64,000 nt of DNA from Larix kaempferi (taxonomy: Eukaryota; Streptophyta; Pinopsida; Pinales; Pinaceae), in contig BSBM01000372.1 of NCBI GenBank assembly GCA_027924585.1, forward strand, positions 37,336,501-37,400,500, given 5' to 3'. The position numbers were made by a program, and so were the translations under genes. This document shows positions 34,496 to 46,105 of this stretch, piece after piece. The notes under the pieces were generated by a model. The model had not been told where the DNA came from and did no database searches. It saw only the letters and a list, made by a program, of their open reading frames with translations. Numbering within the stretch: the stretch's first letter is position 1; the number at the start of each line of letters is the position of its first letter.

Positions 34496-35101
34496 TGTTG
34501 AAATATTGTAACTTCAAAGAATATTATATTTATACTTTATTATTCCGGAGATGTTTCATTCCTCCATAAAGATCTTATTGTATATCTGGAGATGTTTATT
34601 CCTCCGTCGGAATGTGGTAACTTGGGTTATTAGACTTCCCTAGTGGGGGTCGGCCCTGTATGTGTTATGTGGGTCAAAGGGTTGTTAGACCACCCTAGTG
34701 GGGTCGGCCCAGTTAGTTATAATAGGGTATTTAACCTAATGGTTAAATACGAGCCTACATGTACTTGTGTAAAAGATATGTCAGAGTAGTGTATAAATAG
34801 AGGAGGTGTGTTCCTCATTTGATACACACACACACTTGAGAGAGAGGCGCACTTGTGGAGGAGAGGTCTACTATGGTGGAGGAGGAGATCATATCTTTGG
34901 TTTACATCTTTGTATATTGCTGGTTATCTATATTGAGGAAGCTTTACTGGGTTTTCTACCCCATGAGGGTTTCCCAGGATAAATTTGTGTCTCTTGTGTT
35001 TATGCTATGCTTGTTGTTTCTTCAGTGATCCTGTATATGCTATTATTGTGAAATGGAATGTAATACTGCTATTTTCTGTCTTAGAATATTAAATCTTAAC
35101 A
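34496..35101 (+). mobile_element. Element F: 5' LTR
   Basis: It begins TGTTGAAATATTG and ends AAATCTTAACA, followed by the primer-binding site. A clear core promoter (tataaatag) lies at 34792-34800, upstream of a CA microsatellite and a purine-rich leader. Confidence 0.95.
34792..34799 (+). promoter_or_regulatory. TATA box in the 5' LTR of element F
   Basis: TATAAATA sits mid-LTR, the expected place for the promoter that starts the genomic transcript. The same motif is in the 3' LTR at 41521. Confidence 0.75.
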
Positions 35102-35113
35102 TGGTATCAGATC
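35102..35113 (+). other. Primer-binding site of element F, initiator Met tRNA type
   Basis: TGGTATCAGATC abuts the LTR; it differs by one base from the canonical TGGTATCAGAGC. Confidence 0.88.
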
Positions 35114-35454
35114 TAAACTGAAGGAAGGCAAGGTATGGCACTTACGACACTTGCTTTACTTACGACAATTTGAAGGCTAGGGTTTTATATAGCAAAAACT
35201 AGTCATCATGGAACTTTCGCTATAAATCCATTTTGGCGAGGGTTCAGGATCTGAAACCTTTACAGGTCGTAGATAACATCTCCAGGTATCTTGTGTCCAA
35301 CGGGCACCCTCAGATTCGTTGTACTTTGTAAGTTATGATCAGTACAAGTTAGGGTTTCTGCCTCTTCCAGATCTCAGTCAAAATCAGGTGACCTAGGAAA
35401 AAAGGTCATAACTTGGGCTAGGAAGCTCCAAATGAAATTTCATAAAAAGTGACA

Positions 35455-36260
35455 GGTAGTAAACAGACTGTACTATCTCAAAAAAAAATTTCAGAGGCCG
35501 AAGCTGAACCCGTGACACATGGCACGCTGTACAAGTTCACTCTCCTGTTTTATCCCATAAACAGGTCACATTGCGACACTTGGCATAACTCTCTCTTAGA
35601 GAGTCCAATTGAGGTCAGACCTATCAGGATGGAAATATAACAGGGCAAGCTATCTCAGGAAAAGTTTTCAGAGGCCGAAGTTCAAACAGTGACACGTGGC
35701 ACGACGTACAAGTTCGCTCTCCTGTATTATCCCAAAACAGGTCACGTTGGGACATTTGTCATAACTCTCTCTCAGAAAATCGAATTGAGGTCAGACCTGT
35801 CAGGATGGAAAGATGACAGGTCAGGCTACTGCAGAAAAAGTTTTTAGACCCTGTGGAGCAAAAGTTTCGGAGTTATAGCAGAAACAATCAGGTACATATT
35901 TCTGTCAAAACAGAATTATTTTTGGAGCACCTTTATTCATGGCTTCCGGAATTTAGGGTTTCGGAGAAAGTTAGAATTTTTGGAATCGGAATCCACGGCT
36001 GAATGCTACTCAGGAAAATTGAAATTTAGAGACCAAGATCGAATTTTTTGGTTGGGTAGAAGACCGGGCTTGATTAAACCCTAGCTCGGGATTTTGATCA
36101 GAAAGATGGAAAATTAGGGCTTCAACAAAAGTTGGAATTTCTGAAGTCTGTAACCACGGCTGGAAGCTACTCAGAAAAATAAGAGTTTAGAGCCTTGGAT
36201 CGAACCTTTTGATTGGACAGAAAGGTGGGCTTCATCAAACCCTAGTTCGGGTTCCTGTCT
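35455..36260 (+). repeat. Two diverged tandem duplications in the leader of element F
   Basis: The first pair shares tcagaggccg at 35491 and 35668 (period about 177 bp), continuing through gtgacacgtggcacg, aacaggtcac and aggtcagacct. The second pair shares ccacggctg and gctactcag at about 35992 and 36152 (period about 160 bp), continuing through aaaccctag and ttcggg. Neither encodes a recognisable protein. Confidence 0.75.
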
Positions 36261-38175
36261 AGAAGATCCAGAAGTTTCGAAGGTAATTTTGAGGGGTCAA
36301 ATTTTGGAGATTTCAAAATTGAAGTATGCTAGTTTGATCAGCTTAGCAAGACACATCCTTCCATCCATTCAGAAGTGTGAAAGTCAAAGATTGAATTTTT
36401 AGGGCTTCTCTAGCAAACCCTAATCAAGCTCCAGATCAAGTTTCAGGGGGAGTTGAGGCTAAGGCCTTACATAAGAAGACTACAAGAAGTCTAGACAGGT
36501 ATGACTCAAGGAGGTTCAGGTATGTCTTGAAATTTGATTCCTGATTAAATTCATAATGTGTTTGTCTTCATATTATTTGTTAGTACAATCTTGATTAATG
36601 TTAGACTTATCTTATCACCCTAGTAACAGTATGAATGCATGTGAATGATCGAAGACATTCATTTATTAGGGCTATATGATTGTACTTATGCATTATGGTG
36701 TTGTGTGAGGTTGATGTTGTCTGCTAACAAGATTCAGGTACATCACGAAAGACAAATCAAGTTCCACATGAAGACAAAGACTCATCCATAATCTTTGTTC
36801 TACTTACGAGGTATGTATGACTTTGATATATTATGCTTAACCTATGAGACATGCAGGTTCTAGCTCAGGATCTCTAAATCATTGAAGAGATTGTTTAGGT
36901 ATGTTGTACATAACTAAGCAGGTATACTAATCCAGGTATGTTTTCCTATGTCAAGTTAGAATCTTACCTTGTGTTAGGATCCCCTATATAAGTATACTTG
37001 GTATGATTGGTTATTCTTATTAATAAGTTAATCAAGGGTTTATGCACATTATATCTCTTATCTTGATTAACTAACCAGAAGAGTACTATGATCAAACAAG
37101 AATATGCACGAGTAAAAGAAGACTTCCTTGAAACCCTAAATACTAATGATCATGACTATACATATTCAAGATTATTTAGAATTAGAATGTTTTGAGAATA
37201 TACTAATGAATGTATGTTTGTGTATGAGATCATGAGGATGACACTAGTGCACACTTGAGCATGCACAGTGGTACATAATGAATATAAGTTCAAAAGACAT
37301 ACAGAAGATCAAGCGGGAGGCAACCACACAAACATAAAAGATAAGTATTTGAGTTGTTATTTGAAATAGTAAATGATATTGCCTGTAATAGGTTGTATGC
37401 ATAGAATATATGATGCTGAGTGTAAACATTCATAGAGCATTGAACAATATACTACTAATATGCATATGATTGGTAAGTTGGACAAACATTCCATTGTTGC
37501 TTGTATAGAATGAAACCTCTTTGCTGACATGCTGAGAGCTGTGCACACTCTCGATAGTATGTTCTGGTAGAGATGGAAGGCATCTAGATAGCCACTGTAT
37601 GCATACAGGATATGGGAAAGTGTTGTGCCAAAGTATTGGTCAAGATAGTTGCATAACTATGTAAATGATATCTGTAAGCATAATAGGTTATCATGTCAAC
37701 ATGATTTCATGATTATGAAGTATTACTAATCATGTACTTAATTTTGTTTTGTAGGAAAGATCATGAAGAATAATGAACACCGAACAAGTGATGGATGTTC
37801 AACAAAAAGATTTACAAATCAAACAAAATATAGAAGGCTCACGGCTAGAAGATTCTCTTAGAAAGAGGAAGAGAATCATAACAAGATGTTTGCTCCAAGT
37901 GGATAGATAAGACCATTCTCTTAATGGTGTAATTAAAAAAGAAGTGTGAATCAGGTTCTGTATGGGTACCCAGGATCGATAATCAATTGATGAGCTTAAT
38001 GATCATCATGGGTGATGTGGATCTCAACCTTTGCTACAAGATTGAATATGGCTTCTATGCACAAATGACATGGATACAAGAAGGAACTCACCTCAGAGTT
38101 CGAATGATGTTGAGGTTCATATAAGTAGACCCATCTAACGGGAGATGGCACAGATAGATGGCTGCATAAAAGAAA
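36261..38175 (+). mobile_element. Element F: internal AT-rich sequence, no domain recognised
   Basis: Between the leader duplications and the RT remnant I see only short open stretches with no copia gag, protease or integrase motifs. Confidence 0.5.
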
Positions 38176-38960
38176 ATGAAAGATCTCATATTAATGTATT
38201 ACTTCCTAGGTCTGGAAGTATGGCAGGGCTCAGAAGGAATCTTTCTCAACCAGGGAAAGCATGCTGAAAAATATTAAAAGGACTTGATGTGTTGGAATGG
38301 CCACTCTTGAAGTTGTTATCAGATGACTCATCAGAGTTAGTGGATAGAACTCTGTACAGACAAAATATTGAGTCATTGATGTGTCTATCAAATACTAGGT
38401 CAGATATATGCTTTGCTATGAACACCTTGTGTCAGTATCTAGTGGAAAACCAGATGTGTTCACCTGTTAGTTGCAAAGCATGTGATGAAATACCTAAAGG
38501 ATACGATAGATTTTGATCTATCTTATCTTAGAGATCATGACTTCAGATGGCTACACAGATGTTGATTGGGCAGAAATTGTATCAGACAGGAAGAGCACAT
38601 CGAGAGGATGTTACTGTCTGGGATCAACCATGATCTCATGGTTTAGAAGGAAGCAATATAGTGTGGCTCTTAGCACAAGCAGAATATATGGCTTCTTGCT
38701 CTGCTAAGTTATGAAACAGTATGGCTTCAGGATTGTTTGACTTAGAGATAGACCCAACTATGATCCTATGTGACAAACAGAGTTGTATCAAGATGGCAGA
38801 GAATCTAGTGTTCCAAGATATGGTGCAGAAAGGAACCAAAAGTTTGAATTTGTAACAAGTTACCAATGTACTAACCAAACTTCTATCGATCCGATGTACT
38901 AAACAAACCTCTACCTCAAATAAATTTTTCCGATACAAACTTAATATAGTTCAGAAGGAC
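38176..38960 (+). pseudogene. Element F: remnant of copia reverse transcriptase end and RNase H
   Basis: Words typical of the copia RT to RNase H transition are present in order, in several frames: YYFLGLEVWQ, then LYRQNIESLMCLSNTR followed by SDICFAMNTLCQYLVE, then a RNase H-like WAEIVSDRKST block (in another frame) and CDKQSCIKMAENLVFQD. Numerous stops and shifts make it non-functional. It shows that F descends from a coding copia element. Confidence 0.8.
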
Positions 38961-39119
38961 CCTCCTCGAAAGGGGGAGTGATGTGATAACTCATGATGAG
39001 ATTGCCTGCATCGACAATGAGGTCGATGATGAGGATACCTATATTAGTGATGCCGACAGAGAGGTTGGTGGATGGTGCTTAGACAGGGTCAAAGGTGACA
39101 AGGGGATTGCATCATCCTT

Positions 39120-39660
39120 GAAAATATGTTCTAAAGAGAGTCGTAGACGTATGTCTTCGAGAATGAAGTCCTTAGTGGACATGATAGGATTGCATCATCC
39201 TCAAGAGAGGCGTAGACGTATGTCTTCGAGAATGAAGTTCTTGGTGAACATGTGAGGGGATTGGATCATCCCTGGACTTTAGTCCTAAAGAAGAGCCATA
39301 GACGTATGTCTTCGAGAATGAAGTCCTTGGTGGACATGATAGGATTGCATCATCCTCAAGAGAGCCGTAGATGTATGTCTTTGAGAATGAAGTTCTTGGT
39401 GAACATGTGAGGGGATTGGATCATCCCTGGACTTCAGTCCTAAAGAAGAGCCGTAGACGTATGTCTTCGAGAATGAAGTTCTTGGTGAACATGTGAGGGG
39501 ATTGGATCATCCCTGGACTTCAGTCCTAAAGAAGAGCCGTAGACGTATGTCTTCGAGAATGAAATTTTTGGTGAACATGTGAGGGGATTGGATCATCCTT
39601 GGACTTCAGTCCTAATGAAGAGCCGTAGACGTATGTCTTCGAGAATGAAGTCCTTGGTGG
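39120..39660 (+). repeat. 86-bp tandem array in the 3' region of element F
   Basis: About six units of roughly 86 bp share gacgtatgtcttcgagaatg, a ttcttggtgaacatgtgag or ccttggtggacatgat middle and ggattggatcatccctggac. Some units are shortened. The unit contains the 43-bp core seen in the two arrays that follow. Confidence 0.85.
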
Positions 39661-39692
39661 ACGGTTGAGGATTAAGTCATCCTTGGAAGTAG

Positions 39693-40386
39693 GTCCTAAA
39701 TGTACGGTGGAGGAATAAGTCATCCTTGGACGTGGTCCTAAATGTACGATTGAGGATTAAGTCATCCTTGGACGTGGTCCTAAATGTACGGTGGAGGATT
39801 AAGTCATCCTTGGACGTGGTCCTAAATGTACGGTTGAGGATTAAGTCATCCTTGGACATGGTCCTAAATGTACGGTGGAGGATTAAGTCATACTTGGATG
39901 TGGTCCTAAACGTACGGTTGAGGATTAAGTCATCCTTGGACGTGGTCCTAAATGTACGGTGGAGGATTAAGTCATCCTTGGACGTGGTCCTAAATGAACG
40001 GTTGAGGATTAAGTCATCCTTGGACGTGGTCCTAAATGTACGGTGGAGGATTAAGTCATCCTTGGATGTAGTCCTAAATGTACGGTTGAGGATTAAGTCA
40101 TCCTTGGACGTGGTCCTAAATGTACGGTGGAGGATTAAGTCATCCTTGGACGTGGTCCTAAATGTACGGTGGAGGATTAAGTCATCCTTGGACGTGGTCC
40201 TAAATGTATGGTGGAGGATTAAGTCGTCCTTGGACGTGGTCCTAAATGTACGGTGGAGGATTAAGTCATCCTTGGACGTGGTCCTAAATGTACGGTGGAG
40301 GATTAAGTCATCCTTGGACGTGGTCCTAAATGTATGGTGGAGGATTAAGTCATCCTTGGACGCGGTCCTAAATGTACGGTAAGGAT
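39693..40386 (+). repeat. 42-bp tandem array in the 3' region of element F
   Basis: About 16 highly similar units of the type gaggattaagtcatccttgg with acgtggtcctaaatgtacgg complete a 42-bp period. Because 42 is divisible by three, a long plus-strand ORF (39726-40382, repeated VLNVRWRIKSSLDV) results; I do not regard it as a protein gene. Confidence 0.95.
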
Positions 40387-40448
40387 TGGATCATCCTTGG
40401 ACTTTGGTCCTGTGAACTGAGCCGTAGACATGAGGTCTCCGAGAATTG

Positions 40449-40730
40449 ATAGGACTGGATCGTCCCTGGACTTCGGTTCAAAAGGTACATGTTAGGACTG
40501 GATCGTCCCTGGACTTCGGTTCAAAAGGTACATGTTAGGACTGGATCGTCCCTGGACTTCGGTTCAAAAGGTACATGATAAGACTGGATCATCCCTGGAC
40601 TTCGGTTCAAAAAGTACATGATAGGACTGGATCGTCCCTGGACCTCGGTTCAAAATGTACATGGTAGGACTTGATCGTCCTTGGACCTCGGTTCAAAAGG
40701 TACATGACAGGATTGCATCATCCATGGACC
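40449..40730 (+). repeat. 43-bp tandem array in the 3' region of element F
   Basis: About seven units of 43 bp (aggactggatcgtccctgga then cttcggttcaaaaggtacat and gtt) follow a single transitional unit. Confidence 0.93.
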
Positions 40731-40759
40731 TATGTCCTAAAGAGAGCAGGATTGATCAT

Positions 40760-41010
40760 CCTGTAATATGATTGTGTGTGTTGATGTGGTTACTTGTATC
40801 GGTATGGATACTCGTATTGATGATGTGGTTACTTGTATCGGTATGGATACTTGTATTAATGATGTGATGACGATACTAATGATCGTGTGATGACGATGCT
40901 GATGATCGTGTGATGACGATGCTGATGATCGTGTGATGACGATGTTGATGATCGTGTGATGACGATGCTGATGATCATGAGATGACGATGCTGATGATCG
41001 TGAGGATCCA
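40760..41010 (+). repeat. 39-bp and 23-bp tandem arrays in the 3' region of element F
   Basis: Two units of gtggttacttgtatcggtat with ggatac are followed by about six 23-bp units (gatgacgatgctgatgatcg plus tgt). Confidence 0.9.
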
Positions 41011-41215
41011 GATGTTGATGTTGTTGTAGCTATTCGAGTGCTGTAGAAGATAAAGACTCAGTACTGAAGATGTTGATGTTCCAGTATTGAAGATGTTCCA
41101 GTAACTGCTTGAGTTACCGATGATGTTGAGAAAGCTCCCAATGATTTATAGATGTATCATTATGATGTTGATGACTCCTTGCTCGTGAATATACTGTTAT
41201 AATATCCTTCTCGTT

Positions 41216-41224
41216 AAGGGGGAG
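41216..41224 (+). other. Polypurine tract of element F
   Basis: AAGGGGGAG directly precedes the 3' LTR. Confidence 0.88.
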
Positions 41225-41829
41225 TGTTGAAATATTGTAACTTCAAAGAATATTATATTTGTACTTTATTATTCCGGAGATGTTTCATTCCTCCATAAAG
41301 ATCTTATTGTATATCCGGAGATGTTTATTTCTCCGTCGGAATGTGGTAACTTGGGTTATTAGACTTCCCTAGTGGGGGTTGGCCCTGTATGTGTTATGTG
41401 GGTCAAAGGGTTGTTAGACCACCCTAGTGGGGTCGGCCCAGTTAGTTATAATAGGGTATTTAACCTAATGGTTAAATATGAGCCTAAATGTAGTTGTGTA
41501 AAAGATATGTCAGAGTAGTGTATAAATAGAGGAGGTGTGTTCCTCATTTGATACACACACACACACTTGAGAGAGAGGCGCACTTGTGGAGGAGAGGTCT
41601 GTTATGGTGGAGGAGGAGATCATATCTTTGGTTTGCATCTTTGTATATTGCTGGTTATCTATATTGAGGAAGCTTTACTGGGTTTTCTACCCCATGAGGG
41701 TTTCCCACGATAAATCTGTGTCTCTTGTGTTTATGCTATGCTTGTTTCTTCAGTGATCCTATATATGCTATTATTGTGAAATGGAATGTAATGCTGCTAT
41801 TTTCTGTCTTAGCATATTAAATCTTAACA
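41225..41829 (+). mobile_element. Element F: 3' LTR
   Basis: It is 605 bp, colinear with 34496-35101, with an extra CA unit and a 3-base deletion (ttg) as the main length differences. Confidence 0.95.
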
Positions 41830-41834
41830 CTAAG

Positions 41835-43640
41835 CGCTGCCACATGCATTTCATGTACTTTCCTGCTGAGTGCATCAACCACCTTGTTTTCTTTCCCTTT
41901 TATGTGTTTGATTTCAAAATCAAATTCACACAAAAATTCCAACCATCTAGCTTGCCTAACATTCAAATTTGGCTGATCAAATAAGTATTTCAGACCACAA
42001 TGGTCTGTCCTTAGCTCAAATTTTCTGCCCATTAAGTAATGCCTCCACATCTTTAAAGCATGTACTATGGCTGCAAGTTCTAAATCATGAGTAGCATAGT
42101 TTTTCTCGTGCTCCTTCAACTTTCTCGACTCATAGCATACCACGTGGTTGTCTTGCATAAGAACTCCTCCAAGTCCTTGATTGCATGCATCGGTACACAC
42201 CACAAAGTCGTTTTCTGGATATGCAATTTTCAAAATTGGTGCACTCGTAAGAAGATTCTTCAACCGTTGGAAACTTTCTTCACATCTTGGTGACCATTCA
42301 AACTTTATCCCCTTCTTTTGCAAAGAAGTGATCGGGTTTGCAACCTTGGAGAATCCTTCAATGAACCTCCGGTAGTACCCAACCAATCCCATAAAGGATC
42401 TCACATCTGTCAAATTCCTTGGAGTTGGCCAATTCATAATGGCTTCGATCTTCTCAGGGTCCATAGATATTCCTTCGTATGAGATAATGTGACCCAAATA
42501 ATGAATTTTATTTTTATAAAAGTCACATTTGCTTAACTTTGCATACAGTTCATGCTCCCTTAGCAATTGCAATGTCATTCTCAAATGTTCTTCATGCTCT
42601 TCTTCATTCTTAGAATAGATGAGAATGTCGTCTAGAAAAACAAGAACAAACTTGTCCAAATACTTGCTAAAAACACTATTCATGAGACACATGAATGTAG
42701 CTGGTGCATTTGTGAGACCAAATGGTACCACCACAAACTCGTAGTTCCCATACCTTGTTCTAAAGGCTGTCTTATGAATATCTTCCTCTTTGATCCTTAC
42801 CTGATGGTAACCCGACCTCAAGTCAATCTTTGAAAATACCTTTGCTTCTCTCATTTGATAAAAAATGTCATCAATTTGTGGCAATGGGTATTTGTTCTTC
42901 AACGTAACTTTGTTCAACTGCCTGTAGTCAATACATAACCTGAGTGTTCCATCTTTCTTTTTTCACAAATAGAACAGGTGCTCCCCACGGGGACACACTT
43001 GGCCTGATATATTTCTTTTCCAACAACCCTTGTAATTGTATTTTCAATTCTAGCAATTCCGGTGTACTCATCCGGTAGGGTGTCTTAGACACTGGTGCGG
43101 CTCCTGGCACGAGTTCAATTGTAAAATCAATGTCTCTCTTTGGAGGAAGTCCCGGAATCTCATTAGAAAAAATATCCCTAAATTCCTGCAACACATGATA
43201 GTCCTCCAACTTAAGAGTTTCATCCTCTGTTGCCTCCAAAACATGGGCTGAATGCAATTGACAACCTTTCCTACAGAACTTCTTCAACTGCATGGCTGAA
43301 ACCTGCCTAACAGAAGTCACCTTTGGAATGCCTTTTACAACCCTTGGGTTTCCTTCTTCGTCCATGCATTCAAATGTATTATTGTAGCAGTCGAGTTTAA
43401 CCTTGTGTGCTTCTAACCAATCCATTCCAATGAGAATATCATAGGAACCAAGTGGCAAAACATTCAGATTTGTATAAGTGAACAACCCATCCATCTCTAA
43501 GGGACATTTCTCTACAATTTCACTAACCTTTCTCTTGGTTCCAGTGGCTAGTTGAACTAACCATGATTTACTATGCTTTGATTTCTTAACAGTACAAATC
43601 TCAACAATTTTAGGAGTGACTAGATCCAGGATCAATCAAA
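41835..43640 (-). pseudogene. Element E: protease, reverse transcriptase and RNase H of a chromovirus
   Basis: The protease carries LIDPGSSHS (Asp kept; DPGS in place of D[ST]G), after which a small deletion shifts the frame, and LGSYDILIGMDWLEAHK follows. RT begins near IFSNEIPGLPPKRDIDFTIEL and [11 protein letters not shown] second frameshift sits in a T-run near 42950. The RT frame 41817-42917 is then intact: [43 protein letters not shown] and [12 protein letters not shown]. RNase H retains its four acidic positions ([46 protein letters not shown]). The protein continues in 34490 and lower, beyond element F. With two frameshifts and several gag stops the copy is dead but still easily readable. 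Confidence 0.93.
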
Positions 43641-45024
43641 ATAGAAACAGATTGCTCAACAAACTTACCTTCAACTTCAACTACAGTTGATTGATGATCG
43701 GCGTGGCGGTCATCTAGTGCTGCATAGATTCTAGGGATTGTCCTCGCCACTTGACCCACAGTTTCAGCTCCTTGGATGTTGTGAACTTGATTTGCATTCC
43801 CATTCCGATGTGGACAGTTCCTAAGCATGTGGTCTCCTCCACAACCCCAACATTGAAGTGGTTCTCTTGGCTCCTTTGGATCTCTTGACTTGTCTCCCAT
43901 CATCCTAGTTGGCTTAGTCACAACCTGCGATGACTGCCTTTGCTAGTTTCTGATATGAGGAGGTTTGAAACCTTTCTTCCTTTGGTCAAACTTCTCATTT
44001 TTCTTGTCCTTCCATGCCTTATGGAAATCAGTTTGCTTTTGTTTTGATCATAGCAATACTTGGCCTTTCTTATTGCCTCCTCTAGAGTTCAAGGCTCATC
44101 AAATTCAATTCTATCTTTATGTGACTGAGGTAGCCCACTTGGAAAACGCTGAATTTTCACCTTATCATCTCGAATATACCTGACATACCTCAGCAGCTCC
44201 AAGAACTTGTTTGCATACTCTTCCATGGTCAATTGTCCCAATCTCAGCTCATGGAACTCTTCGATCTTGTCATCATAGTACCTATTAGAGAGGTACTTTT
44301 GCTTGAAGTATTTCTTGAACTGCTTCCACACAATCTTTCTTTCATTGATCTTCCTCACTTGCCTGATGTGTTCCCACCATATAGATTCTCTTCCATTCAA
44401 GTTGAAGATGGTGACCCTTGCCTTCATATTTCTAGAGTAGTCTTGGACTTGGAAATACTTTCTCATCCCAAGAAGCCAAGCTTCAGCTTCTTGACCAAAC
44501 TTTACCTTTCCATCAAATGTAGGAGGTTTTGCCTTCTTAAATTCCCCATGTGAATTGTTCTTGTAATGCCTCTTTCTCTTCTTCTTGCGAGATGAAGAGC
44601 TTGAACCCTCAATGGATTTCTTAGAGTCAAATGATCCACTAGAAGAGATTTCTGGAGTATATGTTCTGTCTCTAGAAACTCTTCTTGAGATATTGGACCT
44701 CTTGCGGGAATTTCTCCTTGAACTATTCCGACTCCCTTCTGGATTTTCTGACTGATGTCAAGGATTAATTTGCCTCTGGATATCTGTCAAACTCTGCAAC
44801 ATGGCTGCATTTAACTGATTTTGTTCTTCCTAAGCTTTAATCATCCTTTCATTATTTTCTCTGCAACTTTGCAACTCCACCCTTAGGCTCCTCATGGTGG
44901 CTGCAATATTTGGGGGAGTCTCTCAATTTCTTCTCCCATTAGATTTTGTCTCAACATTCTCCACATGTATGTTTTCCCCCATGGCATCTATCTCAGGCTC
45001 ACAGGGATCCTGTGCATCATCCAT
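43641..45024 (-). pseudogene. Element E: gag with zinc knuckle, degraded
   Basis: A likely start codon lies at 45024-45022 (MDDAQDPCEPEID). A coiled-coil-like region (RVELQSCRENNERM) and an S, R and K-rich stretch follow. The Ty3 gag domain is KPPTFDGKVKFGQEAEAWLL, then GRESIWWEHIRQVRK and FKKYFKQKYLSNRYYDDK. The zinc knuckle CWGCGGDHMLRNC lies near 43850. Stops near 44925, 44830, 44760 and after EFDEP at 44089 break the frame. Confidence 0.85.
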
Positions 45025-45444
45025 GATGTTGATATTCTTGGCCCAACCAAGACCAAAACTTTCCAACTGTGCTTATCTGGAATGTTGCTTTGATGTGACT
45101 ATAATTCTGCAAAATGTGTTTATAAACACAACTGTTAGCTGCATTATATCACCATAAATTATTTGCATGTATGTGGGGAAATCCTATATTGACAACTTTG
45201 TCCAATCATAGACTTTCTCACGATCAAATACTGTCTCAGGAGAACGACGGGGGTCAAGGGGGCTTTCCCCCTTGTGGCTTTGCCACTGCAGGGCGGGTTG
45301 AGGGTAGCGCCCTCATTTTTTTTTTGTAATTCCTTTGATTTCGCGCAATCTGGCGCATAACTTTCATGGCGATTTTCCATTTTCGGCACCTGGAAATCTC
45401 AGTGAAAAGCTGTTGCATTTTCCCGTTTGGCGCAAATATTAAGG
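45025..45444 (-). mobile_element. Element E: leader between the 33-bp array and gag
   Basis: Non-coding; no motif is recognised. Confidence 0.4.
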
Positions 45445-45865
45445 TTAAAATGGCCATCGGTGCCGCAGATCTTAACGTTATTTTTGCCGCACGCGTCGCA
45501 GATTTAATGTTAGTTTCGCCGCCGTGCGTCGCAAATTTTAGCATTATTTTTGCCGCGCGCGTCGCAGATTTAACGTTAATTTCGCCGCCGTGCGTCGCAA
45601 AAATTAACCTTAACTTCGCCGCGGGTTTCGCGAAGTTAACCTTAACTTCGCCACGGGCGTCACAAAGTAACCTTAACTTCACTGCAGGCGTCGTAAAGTT
45701 AACCTTAACTTTGCCACACGCGCCACAAAATTTAACCTCAATTTCGCCACCATGCGTCGCAAAAATTAACCTTAACTTCGCCACGGGCGCCGCGTGCGTC
45801 GCATATTTTAGCGTTATTTTTGCCGCACGTGTCGCAAAATTTAACATTAATTTCGCCACCACAGC
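45445..45865. repeat. 33-bp GC-rich tandem array in the leader of element E
   Basis: About 12 units of the type ttaacgttatttttgccgca with cgcgtcgcagatt give a 33-bp period; two alternating sub-types are visible in the left half. The 11-codon period keeps long frames open on both strands (plus 45366-45902, minus 45254-45874). These are artefacts of the repeat. Confidence 0.9.
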
Positions 45866-46089
45866 TTTAGGCAAAATTTCGAAAACACTCAGAAAAATTT
45901 AAAATTTTTCCTTTCTTTCTGTGAAGCTCATTCCTTAACAGGAGGTGACTTTTCCTTTGAAAACTATGCAAACTATTCAACCTTAGCCTGTTTAGGCCCA
46001 ACATGGTAACTTGTGGTGATAAGGAAGGGGGTGTTCCCTGTATAACTGTGATTAGACTTGGCCCATAGAGGCCCAATGCTGTAGCCAAT
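45866..46089 (-). mobile_element. Element E: leader next to the primer-binding site
   Basis: Non-coding, between the array and the primer-binding site. Confidence 0.5.
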
Positions 46090-46102
46090 GGCTCTGATAC
46101 CA
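46090..46102 (-). other. Primer-binding site of element E, initiator Met tRNA type
   Basis: TGGTATCAGAGCC on the minus strand, three bases inside the LTR end. Confidence 0.9.
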
Positions 46103-46105
46103 CAC

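Larger units (their letters stand above)
34496..41829 (+). mobile_element. Element F: Ty1/copia element, largely non-coding, inserted in pol of E
   Basis: F is 7,334 bp with two LTRs (34496-35101 and 41225-41829), primer-binding site, polypurine tract and 5-bp target-site duplication. The order is LTR, leader with internal duplications, unassigned AT-rich sequence, remnant of copia RT end and RNase H (38176-38960), several tandem arrays, polypurine tract, LTR. gag, protease and integrase are missing, so it is non-autonomous or decayed. I count about 16 substitutions and two small indels between the LTRs, roughly 97 percent identity, so it is fairly recent compared with its host. Confidence 0.93.

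Noticed and set aside
36400-38170. A host gene inside element F
   Set aside because: Only short frames without domains; the stretch lies between LTRs with intact target-site duplication.
39726-40382. A 218-codon plus-strand ORF with repeated VLNVRWRIKSSLD words as a repeat protein
   Set aside because: It is the translation of a 42-bp tandem array whose period is divisible by three; it sits in the 3' non-coding part of a copia element and has no independent coding sign.
39120-40730. CRISPR-like arrays
   Set aside because: Units are directly adjacent without unique spacers, and the genome is a plant's.
45254-45902. Overlapping long ORFs on both strands (206 and 178 codons) as genes
   Set aside because: Both are produced by the 33-bp array in the leader of element E; simultaneous openness on both strands follows from the repeat.
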